Source: Ministeria vibrans ATCC 50519 (Eukaryota > Opisthokonta > Filasterea). From it: DNA of 35,355 nucleotides. The position numbers and the translations under genes were made by a program. The stretch covers positions 51,634-86,988 of the forward strand of contig CALSCP010002128.1 in the NCBI GenBank assembly GCA_943704425.1. Reading direction: 5' to 3'. The notes under the pieces are model-generated. The model was not told where the DNA came from, ran no database searches, and worked only from the letters and a program-made list of their open reading frames with translations. Positions 23,560 to 32,160 of this stretch are shown in pieces; positions within the stretch are counted from its first letter, which is position 1; each line of letters begins with the position of its first letter.

Positions 23560-26213
23560 ATGCAACAGACAGGCGATGCGGGGCCTTGGAGCGAACTCGC
23601 CAAAGTGAAGTTACGCCCTGAGATCCTCGAGTCGCTCCACGAGGCGGGGTTCCCGAACATGACGCCCGTGCAGTCGGCGTGCATTCCTTTGCTGTGCACC
23701 CACAAAGATGTAGCGGCCGAGGCGGTGACTGGCAGTGGGAAAACTCTCGCGTTTGTCATTCCTCTTTTTGAGATTTTACTGCGTCTCGAAGAACCACTGA
23801 GACCTCACGATGTGGGCGCGCTCATCATCACGCCAACACGCGAATTGGCAACGCAGGTACGAACCCTTCCCCTCCGTCGCGGTGCACACGCGAGCGGACC
23901 AACCCGATCGATTGACTCCACTCGCTTCGACCTGTAGATTGTGCAAGTGATTCGTGACATTCGTCCACGCGACTCGACACTCTCGCTTCGCTTGCTCATT
24001 GGTGGCGTCGAGCTCATGGAAGACGAAAGGTTGTTACGCGAAGAAGGTTGTAACATCGTCGTGGCGACGCCAGGACGATTGCTGGACACAATTCGTCGCA
24101 TGGGAACATCAAGTACGTTCATGTGGTTTGACTCGTTTTTCTGTGTGTGTCTCTCTCTCTATCACTTTGTTTGTTTCTGTCTATCACTTTGTTTGTTTCT
24201 CTCTATTACTTTGTTTGTTTCTCTTTATCACTTTGTTTGTTTCTCTTTGTCACTTTGTTTGTTTCTCTATATCACTTTGTTTGCTTCTTTCTGTCTCTAT
24301 CACTTTGTTTGCTTTTCTCTCTCTCTGTCTCTATCACTTTGTTTCTTTCTCCCTCCCTCCTTTCTCTCTAAGTCGCCTTTTTCTTTTAGCTTTTTTTCGT
24401 CTGCGCACCCTCGAGCTGTTGGTTCTCGACGAAGCTGATCGGCTCCTCGACATGGGCTTCCATGACACTCTCAATGAGATTTTTGCTGTGCTTCCACGCC
24501 AGCGACGCACGGGACTCTTCTCGGCCACACAGACCTCCGCAGTCAACGAGCTTGTTCGTGCCGGTAGGGAGCGAGAACCACAAAAAGAAGAATGTTGTGT
24601 GTCTCTCTTTTTTTTTTTTTTTTTTTTTTTTGTGTGCTTGTGTGCTTGTGTACACGTATGATGTATAAGTGTATGTGTTTGCAGTATGTGTTTTGTACGA
24701 ATAGTACTCCTGTATGTGTATGTGTGTGTGTATTCGTGACTGGCTTTTTGTTTTCTTTCCTTACTCTCTTACCCCGCTCTCTGTCTCATAATCCAATCTT
24801 GTGCAGGTCTACGTAACCCAAACCGAGTCAAAGTCAAGGTGGCGCATCGCACGCGAGCGGATGCTGATCAGATGATCCCGTCCACACTCTCGTGCTTTTA
24901 CAGTCTGTGCGAGAGCAACGAACTGCTTTTGCGTCTCTCGACGTTCCTGGCGAGCCACGCCGAGCGTCACAAGGTTCTCGTCTACTTTGCCACCTGTGCG
25001 TGTGTCGAGTACTTTGCCCTTGTGCTCGCCCATCAAACTGCCTTCCCTTCCCTCACACAAGTCAATGTGTTTGCGCTCCACGGCAAAATGGTCCAAAAGC
25101 GTCGTGAGGCGACCTACGATCATTTTCGCCTGGCCGACTCAGGTGCGGTCCAGCCAACAATTCCCTCCCATACTACTAACAAACACAATAATAATAATTA
25201 TTATAAATGCAGGAGTGTTGATATGTACGGATGTGGCGGCGCGCGGACTGGACATGAGTGACATTGACTGGGTTGTACAGGTGGATCCGCCGGCCGACCC
25301 TGCGACGTTTGTGCATCGTGCAGGTCGCACTGCGCGTGCGGGACGCCTTGGCAGTGCGCTGGTGCTGTTACGTTCGCACGAGTGGGATTATGTGGACTTT
25401 CTCAAGCGAGTGCAGCGCGTGCCCTTGCGTGAACTGAACACATTGCCTGCTCTTCCTTCTTCTTCTGCAACTGGGGAAGCAGGTGAAGCAGGGGCGTCAT
25501 TGGAGGATGCAGACGACGTGGCGTTGGGAATGCGCCAGGCTGCCGCGGCCGTGGTGGAGCGAGTACAGAGTGTCGTGAGGCGCGACCGTGAGCTGTATGA
25601 GAAGGGCCAGCGTGCTTTTGTGAGCTTTGTGCGTGCGTACAAGGAGCACCAGTGCTCGCTCATTTTCAAGATGAAGGACTTGGACCTGGGGCGTCTTGCG
25701 TGTGGCTATGCGCTTGTGCGACTGCCGCGCATGCCCGAACTCAAGGCGGCGCGTCCCGACACCATTGCCGCCTGGTTCACCGACGTGGTCACGGGTGAGG
25801 AGGCGGACGCCATTCCGTATCGCGACAAGAAGCGCGAACAGCAGCGCAAAGTGCGCGACGGGAAACGTCAGAGGGAGCGCGAGGAGACGGAGGGCGAGCG
25901 AGCGGAACGTGGTGAGGCGCGAGAGGCGAAACGTGCACGCAACGAGTCGTGGAGCAAGGCTAAGGAGGCGCGCGAGAAAAAGCGTGCCAAAGAGGAGAAG
26001 AAGGCGCGTGCACAACGACTCCGTCTGCTCCGCGACGGAGCACATGGTATGCCCGACAAGACGAAAGGGGAGGCGGAGGAGGACGACGACGAGGCGTGGA
26101 TTGCCGAGGACACACGAATTCTCAAGAAGATGAAGAAGGGCAAGGCCAAAGTGAGTACCAAGTCGTTTTTCATGCTCGACGAATTTGACAGTGATGCTGA
26201 AGAGGACGACTGA
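23560..26213 (+). CDS. DDX55: DEAD-box ATP-dependent RNA helicase DDX55/Spb4
   Basis: Five exons: 23560-23856, 23938-24112, 24390-24563, 24807-25142, 25213-26213, giving 660 residues. Visible motifs: Q-motif region FPNMTPVQ (31-38), Walker A AVTGSGKT (55-62), PTREL (92-96), TPGR (143-146), DEAD (171-174), SAT (202-204) and, in the second RecA domain, [10 protein letters not shown] and HRAGRTAR (362-369). The sequence around CACVEYF, the block resembling FEKGMKAFVSYVQAY ([15 protein letters not shown] here) and the RLPRMPEL segment are specific to the DDX55/Spb4 branch. The C-terminus is a Lys/Arg/Glu-rich tail typical of nucleolar helicases. In yeast Spb4 acts on late pre-60S rRNA remodelling. 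Intron 2 is a pyrimidine-rich minisatellite and intron 3 contains a 24-base T run. The splice junctions restore family-conserved sequence exactly (VRAGLRNP across the exon 3/4 junction). Confidence 0.95.
24161..24352. repeat. 22-bp minisatellite in DDX55 intron 2
   Basis: Copies of ATCACTTTGTTTGTTTCTCT begin at 24161, 24183, 24205, 24227, 24249 and 24271, exactly 22 bases apart, then less regular copies at 24299 and 24333. The tract supplies a long pyrimidine-rich region before the acceptor at 24389. Its reverse complement recurs in intron 2 of the secreted-protein gene (32730-32897). Confidence 0.9.
24608..24631. repeat. 24-base poly-T run in DDX55 intron 3
   Basis: Homopolymer inside the 243-base intron 24564-24806, followed by TG-rich sequence to about 24740. 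Confidence 0.95.
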
Positions 26214-26237
26214 CACACACACACGCACACACACACC
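26214..26237. repeat. (CA)n microsatellite after the DDX55 stop codon
   Basis: CA units begin immediately after the TGA of DDX55 with one CG interruption. The 3' flank up to the next gene has no canonical AATAAA. Confidence 0.9.
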
Positions 26238-26334
26238 GCAGACACAACAAACCTTTTTTTTAAAAAATGTTGTAAAATTTTGTCATACGAAATACAGGAG
26301 AGAAGTTGTTTCATTTTTGATCGGCAGCTCAAAC

Positions 26335-26440
26335 TCACAAGACGACACAGCCGCCCTTCTTCACGTACGGGCTCTCGTCCACCTTGCCCCAAATGTGGGT
26401 CACAAGCGGGTCTTGGGTGTCGCCAACGAACTTCTTCATC
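26335..26440 (-). CDS. C-terminal exon of a probable heterotrimeric G-protein gamma subunit
   Basis: A splice acceptor (pyrimidine tract then CAG, ending at 26441) precedes a 34-codon open segment running to TGA at 26337-26335. It contains DPLVTHIWGKVDESPYVKKG and ends in CVVL. Gamma subunits end with a D-P-L...E-N-P-F-x-x-K-K-x-C-x-x-L pattern and are prenylated at the CaaX cysteine; here ESPYVKKGGCVVL fits closely. A leucine at the last position favours geranylgeranylation. The first base completes a codon from an upstream exon. I could not find the coiled-coil exon in the 400 bases upstream, so the gene is incomplete here. Alternatively, the ATG right after the acceptor could start a 34-residue peptide. 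Confidence 0.5.
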
Positions 26441-26801
26441 CTGAACGGGAGAGCGAGAGAGCGAGAAGAATCAGTGGTGAGTTATTTTGGAGTCACTTGA
26501 AACTAAAGTCGAAACCAGCGCATGAGGTCAGTGGGCAACACCACGCAAGGGGGGGTGCTTTCAAAAATTAAGAGCGACGAGACTGACAGAGAGCGTTTCT
26601 TCCATAAATTCGAAATTGAGGCAAAAAAAAAAGAAAAAAAAAAGAGAGAGAACTCCAAAGGAGGAGTTAGCGGGTGCAATGGGCGAGCGGCAGTGGAAGG
26701 AGGGTGCTACACTGTGCAGTGTGGGCCGGCAGCAAGGGCGTGCAGGCGCATCCGCTGCCGTTGACAGGCGCGGCCCAAACGGCGTCACTATTAACAATAT
26801 C
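26441..26801. other. Gene-poor stretch between the G-gamma-like exon and the poly-T run
   Basis: About 360 bases without a recognisable exon on either strand. It includes an A-rich tract near 26622-26650 and a GC-rich segment at 26660-26780. On the minus strand it should hold either the upstream G-gamma exons or the downstream ZNF622 exons, but I can see neither. Confidence 0.5.
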
Positions 26802-26829
26802 TTTTTTTTTTTTTTTTTTTTTTTTTTTT
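26802..26829. repeat. 28-base poly-T run
   Basis: Homopolymer beginning six bases inside the intron that follows the ZNF622-like exon. It is a plausible point of assembly collapse or misjoin. Confidence 0.95.
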
Positions 26830-26835
26830 CCTTAC

Positions 26836-26946
26836 TTTGCGTTTTAAATTATATCTATGCCAATCGCTCTGGTGGTGCGCACGTTGCACTTCAAATGACG
26901 CAAATGCAACGCGACATGCTATGCAAGTCGCTGACGATCCGTCCAT
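26836..26946 (-). CDS. ZNF622: Isolated first exon of a ZNF622/Rei1 homologue
   Basis: ATG at 26946-26944 starts a 37-codon exon with the U1-like C2H2 zinc finger CIACRVAFASFEVQRAHH and the family hallmark DWHRYNLKRK. It ends at a consensus GTAAGG donor (26835). In the family this is the first zinc finger of the cytoplasmic 60S maturation factor Rei1/ZNF622, whose proteins are usually about 400-480 residues long. The intron enters a 28-base poly-A run on the sense strand within six bases. No further Rei1-like exon (second finger, C-terminal R-x-Q-V-R-F region) is found to its left before the DDX55 gene. It is therefore a truncated copy, a gene with a missing segment, or a misjoined contig. 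Confidence 0.75.
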
Positions 26947-27288
26947 TTTAGAATAGTGAATAAAATTGATCTGCTAATCATCAAAATGGAAAATGCCGGT
27001 CGAACAAGACGCACGGACTCACTGACGACTAACTGACGATCTGGAACGACTCACGCGATGTGGTTGGTCGCAGCTGGTATAATAATGAGAGCTGAGAGAC
27101 GTCGAAGTCGTCGATGGTTGTTCAGGCAGTGCAGAGGAAAGATGTGTCGAGAAGGCGTCATCATCATGATGAATACGATAAGTCAAAGACCGAACTGCAA
27201 TTTACTCGTTCCACTTTTTTTTTTGCATTCTGCATCTTGCACCCACCCACCCACACACACAGTCACACGCACACTCTCTATCTCCCCA
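26947..27288. other. Shared upstream region of the ZNF622-like exon and the BTG gene
   Basis: About 340 bases between two divergent start codons. It has no family-like open frame. The BTG-proximal end has a T run and then CCCA/CA repeats (about 27240-27270). It may be a bidirectional promoter, but no TATA-type element is clear. Confidence 0.5.
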
Positions 27289-27708
27289 ATGCATCACGAG
27301 ATTGACGTGGCCGCGCGATTTTTGGCGAAACTTGCCAAGGTCGATGAAAAGATAGTGCCGCTGGTGGTACAGCGACTGCGAGAACGATACGAGGGGCATT
27401 GGGAGCCAAGCTCCCCGCTGCAGGGCTCTGGGTTTCGCTGCATTCATTCATCGCGTCTGGAAGACCTTCAACTGGCGGATGACCTGCCCAATCTGCCGTG
27501 CCTCACGCTCTGGGTCGACCCCGGCGCTGTCGAGTACAAGATTGGCGATCGTGGGAGTGTGTGCCCCCTGTACGTGGTCGGCGGGAAGTCCGGTGCGCCC
27601 TCCCTGTCGCCCTCGACTCCTCCAAGTTCACCCAGCCAATTTCAACGAATTGCCTATGGCTCTTCCCCGCGCTCTACCCGCCCCGGCCAGCTTCTGTCGC
27701 TTGCCTAA
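27289..27708 (+). CDS. BTG/Tob family anti-proliferative protein
   Basis: Single exon, 139 residues. The BTG domain fills residues 3-98: an N-terminal helical part (EIDVAARFLAKL), box A with RYEGHWEP...GSGFRCI (33-52) and box B with LTLWVDPGAVEYKIGDRGSV (72-91). These match the conserved W-x-P...G-S-G-(Y/F)-R-C-I and L-T-L-W-V-D-P-x-x-V-x-(Y)-(R/K)-I-G blocks of animal BTG/Tob proteins, which bridge RNA-binding proteins to the CCR4-NOT (CAF1) deadenylase. The C-terminal 40 residues are Ser/Pro-rich with no PAM2 motif that I can see. The chosen start is the ATG after a CA/CT-rich leader. Upstream in-frame codons are low-complexity and not family-like. Confidence 0.9.
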   Translation: MHHEIDVAARFLAKLAKVDEKIVPLVVQRLRERYEGHWEPSSPLQGSGFRCIHSSRLEDLQLADDLPNLPCLTLWVDPGAVEYKIGDRGSVCPLYVVGGKSGAPSLSPSTPPSSPSQFQRIAYGSSPRSTRPGQLLSLA

Positions 27709-27863
27709 ACGTCACAGTATGTAACTAGCGGACCTCAGCTCACGCCATTTGTAACGAACGAACCACCTTTTAATTTTGTATTGTTTTTCATATTTTTTGT
27801 ACAAGTTCATGACGCATTTTCATTTACCCAAGAGATTGAATATACAAATTTTCAAAAATTAAA

Positions 27864-27869
27864 AATAAA
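27864..27869 (+). terminator. AATAAA polyadenylation signal, BTG gene
   Basis: Canonical hexamer about 155 bases after the BTG stop and only 25 bases before the STK36 start codon, so the BTG transcript end must overlap the STK36 promoter or leader. Confidence 0.5.
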
Positions 27870-27893
27870 AAAATCAGTATCATAGTTCACATT

Positions 27894-28528
27894 ATGTCTT
27901 TGCCGTCAACAACCCTCGACGACTATGTCGTTTTGGAAGTCATTGGCGAGGGGAGTTTCGGGCGAGTGTATCGAGGAAGGCGACGCTTTACAGCGGAGGT
28001 GAAACTTTGATCTGTGTCGTCTCCGACTCATCCACCCCCTGCACACACGGTAGATCGTGGCGTTGAAGATGCTCCCGCGCACTGGTCGCACTGCCAAGGA
28101 AGTGGCGTTGCTCCAGCGTGAAATCGAAATCATGCAATCACTGTCACATCCAAACATTATTACTCTCCTCGACAGCTTCGAAACTCCAAACGACGTCGTG
28201 GTCGTCACCGACTATGCCGAAGGAGAGATCTTCCAGGTACCTATTTGCTCAGTGTCGACAACAAGTTTTCAAAATCGAAAAAAAAAAAAATCAATAGGTT
28301 CTGGAAGACGACAAGTTTTTCCCACCACGCCTCGTGCAGTCCGTCGCCGTCCAACTTGTCGCCGCTCTCAAGTACCTTCATGCCAACCGAATCCTCCACC
28401 GCGACCTCAAGCCCCAGAACATCCTCATTGGCAAAGAGGGTCGCATTCTTCTGTGCGACTTTGGCTTTGCGCGTCTCATGTCCAATAACACCCAAGTAAA
28501 CAAGTTAATAATAATTACTATTGTATTA

Positions 28529-28566
<38 letters not shown>

Positions 28567-31500
28567 ATGTGTGTGTGTTTCATTTACCATTCATTGCACT
28601 ATAGGTTCTGACCAGCGTCAAGGGTACACCGCTGTACATGGCTCCCGAAGTGGTGATGGAAAAGCCCTACGACCACACATCGGATCTGTGGGCCCTTGGG
28701 TGCATTTTGTTCGAGCTCGCCGTTGGCACGCCTCCCTTCTTCACCAACAGCATCTTTGAACTGGTCAATCTCATCATCAAAACGGAAATCAAGTGGCCCG
28801 CCGAGCACGACATGGAGCCTCAGATGCGCTCGTTTCTCTCGGGGCTGCTCATCAAGGACCGCCACCAGCGCCTCACCTGGCCCCACGTAGACGCTCACCC
28901 CTACGTTGCCGAAGGTGTTCGCACCATTGAGTCTCGTATACACGAGAGCCAATTTGGCACCCATGCGCAAAGCCCCTCGACTGCACATGAAGATGAGACC
29001 ATTCTCAGCACGCGCCCTCCAGTCGTATCTGCAGATCTAGATCATCACGACCTCTCCGCCTCCCTCTCGTCCACGCGCTCCTCCCGCACTCTCTCCGAGC
29101 CCAATACTAGTCGTTGCAGTCCAGCCGATCGCGACGCCGCAGTCATTAACTGGTCCGAGCACGAGCGACGCGCCCGTCAGTCCGTCACGGCCTGTGCGCG
29201 CTTCCTCGCAAACTCCTCTCTCGTGTCCGACCTCTGCTCCCAACTCCAACACGTGCACAAACCCATTTTCACACCACCACCATTATCATCATCATCATTG
29301 CCATCGACAGATCATGCTTGTGTGTCCCTTGTCGCGCTCATTGTCGAGCAGACCGACTCGGCCGGCTTTGACCAGCACGATGCCCAACGCACCCGCTTGC
29401 TTAGTGCCCTTGTGGACGCCACGCTGGCTCAGCCCTCCGTGCACGCACTCGAGGCACTCCGCACCTGTCTTTGCCATCGTCACCGCCCTCTTGCTCTCGA
29501 GACTATTGCGCGACTCGTCTCTCTCGCAGCTGCTCTCCTCCCAGACAAGTGCCCCACCCCAGCGATCGCAGTAGCTCTCCTTCGCTGCTCCGCCGCCCTC
29601 TTCCACTCCATCCGCGACACCCCCACTGCCACCCAGTGTGCCACAGACGTCGTTGCATCGGGCCTTCTCCACGCCATCGTCCACTCCCTTGCAACACCTC
29701 AACTCAGCAGCCCTGCCTGCACTGCCCTACTTGCCCTCATCCGCGACGACCACCACGACTCCCGCCCCTCGTACCTCTCCCCACTCCTCCTCCACAGCTG
29801 CGCTGAACAGCTCCTTGGTGCTCCCCATGCCCTCACGACCTCCGTCATGTCTACCCTCAAAGGCGACTCCACCTTCACCACCGGTGACACTAGCGTCGAC
29901 CTTCCCCTCGCGCACCTTCTCCGGCTCTCAGCTCTCTCCGATAGTTCCTCCAGTGCAACGACTGTTCCCGTCTCACGCGCTGCCCTCTCCATCCTCCATC
30001 GATGTGTTGTTGCCTCAGACGCCCTCGCCACCACTCTCGCCGCCTCCCACTCGCTCTCCCGCCTGCTCTGCGCACCTCTTGTTGTCAACGACGATGTCGA
30101 CGACAATTCAACCACATCACGTGCACATCAACTTGATCCTCAGTGTGTCACTCTTGCACTCCAAACTTTGTCCGTCATCCTTCGCCGCATCGCATCTGCG
30201 CCTTCTCACAGCTACGACACAGAGCTCACTTCTGTCGTCGCAGAGTGTCTCCTTGCAGACCCTTCCCCTCTCGAGTCGCTTTCAGACGCGTTTCCAACCG
30301 CTCGTCCCGCCATTGTCTCACTCGTCGCATCGGCCGTCTCAGTGGACAATCATGATTGCGACAACGTTAACGTGGGCGACGCACACGCGAGATCACTTGT
30401 CGCACCCGGAGCACGCGACTTTGCTTGCTCACTCGCCCGTCGTGTTGTCTACGAACTGCGCACCGGTACTGGCGACACCTCGTCTCGTGCTTCTTTTCTT
30501 CGCAATGCATTTCTCGAGTCCGTCGGACGCTGGTGCGGCAATCATCTTCACACAGGTGTCCTCGACGATTTTGCTGTCCTCCTCCCTGAGCTCTCTATCG
30601 TGTTGTTGCCCCTGATTGAGCCACAGCTACGCGAGCCCACCACTGGCGAAGACGCCCTCGTCTCACCCACCGGCTGGATCGCGCTTCTCAGAGCCCTCTC
30701 AGTCCACATGCACGGCCCTCAACCTCTTTCCCTGCCTGCCTCCCTTGCTGCCCCTCTCTCGCTCCTTCTTTCTCCTTCCTCCATTGCTCTCATTACCGAC
30801 CGTCCCACCCTTCTCGGCACCGCCGGCCCGCACGCAGTCCACCCTCTCGTGCGTTCCCTCATCGCTCTCCTCCACCACGCCATCCATCCCATGTCGACCG
30901 TCCATCCCACCAGTGCAGGCTCGTCTATGCCTCGCCAGCACACTACGTCAACTACTCCCTCAAGCACATCGCGTCGTACAGATCCACCAATAACAGTACC
31001 ACCACCACCATCATCATCGTCCTCGTCGTCGTCAAATCCCGCAAGCTCCTTTCTGCGTGCCCTCACACACACTCTCCTTGTTGACCATCTCGTGACCGAG
31101 TGCCACCGCCAGTGCTCGCGCGTCCGTGTGCTCGGCCCTACAGACGTTGACGATGCCTCCGACGACCTTGAACCAATGCTTTCGTTGCTCGTCTCGCTCA
31201 CCAGTGCTCCGTATGCGCACTTTATTGACCGCACAGCGACTGTTTTGCGCGAACTCTCTACGACAGACTGGCTCGCGTCGCACCTGCTTAGTACTGACAA
31301 TTGCAGTAGCGTTGTGATTGTGCACACACTCACCGTGCTCACCCACCTGGTACGCACCAACGACGACCACTACGCGCTCCTGGGCGACGACTGTCTGGCC
31401 GTTGCGGCGCCCCTTGCCACCCTCCTGCGCGTGCCTCACAGTGCTATGGTCCGTGCTCGCGCATGCCATCTCGTTGGCAACCTGTGCCGCCACAGCGACA

Positions 31501-32003
31501 TGCTCTACCTTCAACTCAAGCGTCACGCTGTTCTTCCAGCTCTTGTCGCCTGCCTCTCCGACGACGACCCAGGTGTGCGCAAGTTTGCAGCCTTTGCCGT
31601 GGGCAATGCCCTCTTTCACAGCGAGCTCCTCTTTGACACCTTCACCGATGCCATCCGTCCTCTTGTGCGTCTTCTTTCCGACTCCTCCACCGACCGCACC
31701 GCCGCCAATGCTGCAGGTGCCCTGGGAAACTTTGCACGTCGCACCGGTGCCATGTATGGTCCCTTGCGCGACGCCAATGTCGCAGGGCATCTCGTTCAAC
31801 TCGCTTGTGATGCTGCAGCGCCTATCAATGCGCGTCGTGTCGCCATCTTCTCCCTTGGAAACTATGCTCGCTTCCGCGAATTGCGTGCCACCATGCCCGC
31901 CAACACACAGACTCAGCTGAGCGACGCCCTTCTTGACCACAGCCCTCCCGATCCCACCATGCGACAGTATCTCGAGCGATTCAATCGAAAGCTCGACTTA
32001 TAA
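27894..32003 (+). CDS. STK36: Fused-type serine/threonine kinase STK36 with C-terminal ARM/HEAT repeats
   Basis: Four exons: 27894-27998, 28054-28236, 28298-28495, 28605-32003. All three introns are phase 0 and the product is 1294 residues, close to the roughly 1315 of human STK36. Kinase motifs are intact: glycine loop GEGSFGRV (18-25), catalytic Lys40 in [12 protein letters not shown] (130-137), DFG (150-152), GTPLYMAPE (169-177) and [13 protein letters not shown]. The middle is long, Ser/Thr/Leu-rich and helical. The last 250 residues form ARM/HEAT-like repeats ([44 protein letters not shown]). In animals Fused acts in Hedgehog signalling and in building the ciliary central pair; in protists a ciliary role is the more likely inference. 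Confidence 0.93.
28531..28577. repeat. (TG)n microsatellite in STK36 intron 3
   Basis: TG units with a GCGCA interruption inside the 109-base intron 28496-28604. Confidence 0.95.
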
Positions 32004-32160
32004 TATAATACTAAGAACAAAACAAACTTATCTGTAATGAATTAATGATACAACCACCACCACGCCAAAACACCGCCAAAACACCTGACAAATATGATCA
32101 AGATGACTGAGATTTGAGAATAACTATTAATGAACTAACACTAATATTCGATCAATCGAA
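32004..32160. other. Short intergenic region between STK36 and the secreted-protein gene
   Basis: 157 AT-rich bases with no open frame of note and no canonical poly(A) hexamer. Confidence 0.5.

Noticed and set aside
24161-24352. Regular 22-base spacing resembling a CRISPR array
   Set aside because: Units are contiguous with no unique spacers and lie inside a spliced intron of a eukaryotic gene. It is a minisatellite.
26570-26605. Minus-strand ATG frame beginning MEETLSVSLVALN as a first exon for the G-gamma gene
   Set aside because: It stops after 14 codons and has neither a coiled-coil pattern nor a convincing donor site.
26616-26951. Plus-strand frame rich in Lys then Phe
   Set aside because: It is made from A and T homopolymers and overlaps the better supported ZNF622-like exon on the other strand.
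29638-30615. 325-codon plus-strand frame within STK36, and a 302-codon antisense frame at 31032-31940
   Set aside because: Both overlap the large STK36 exon whose frame is supported by kinase and ARM motifs; they are overlapping shadows.
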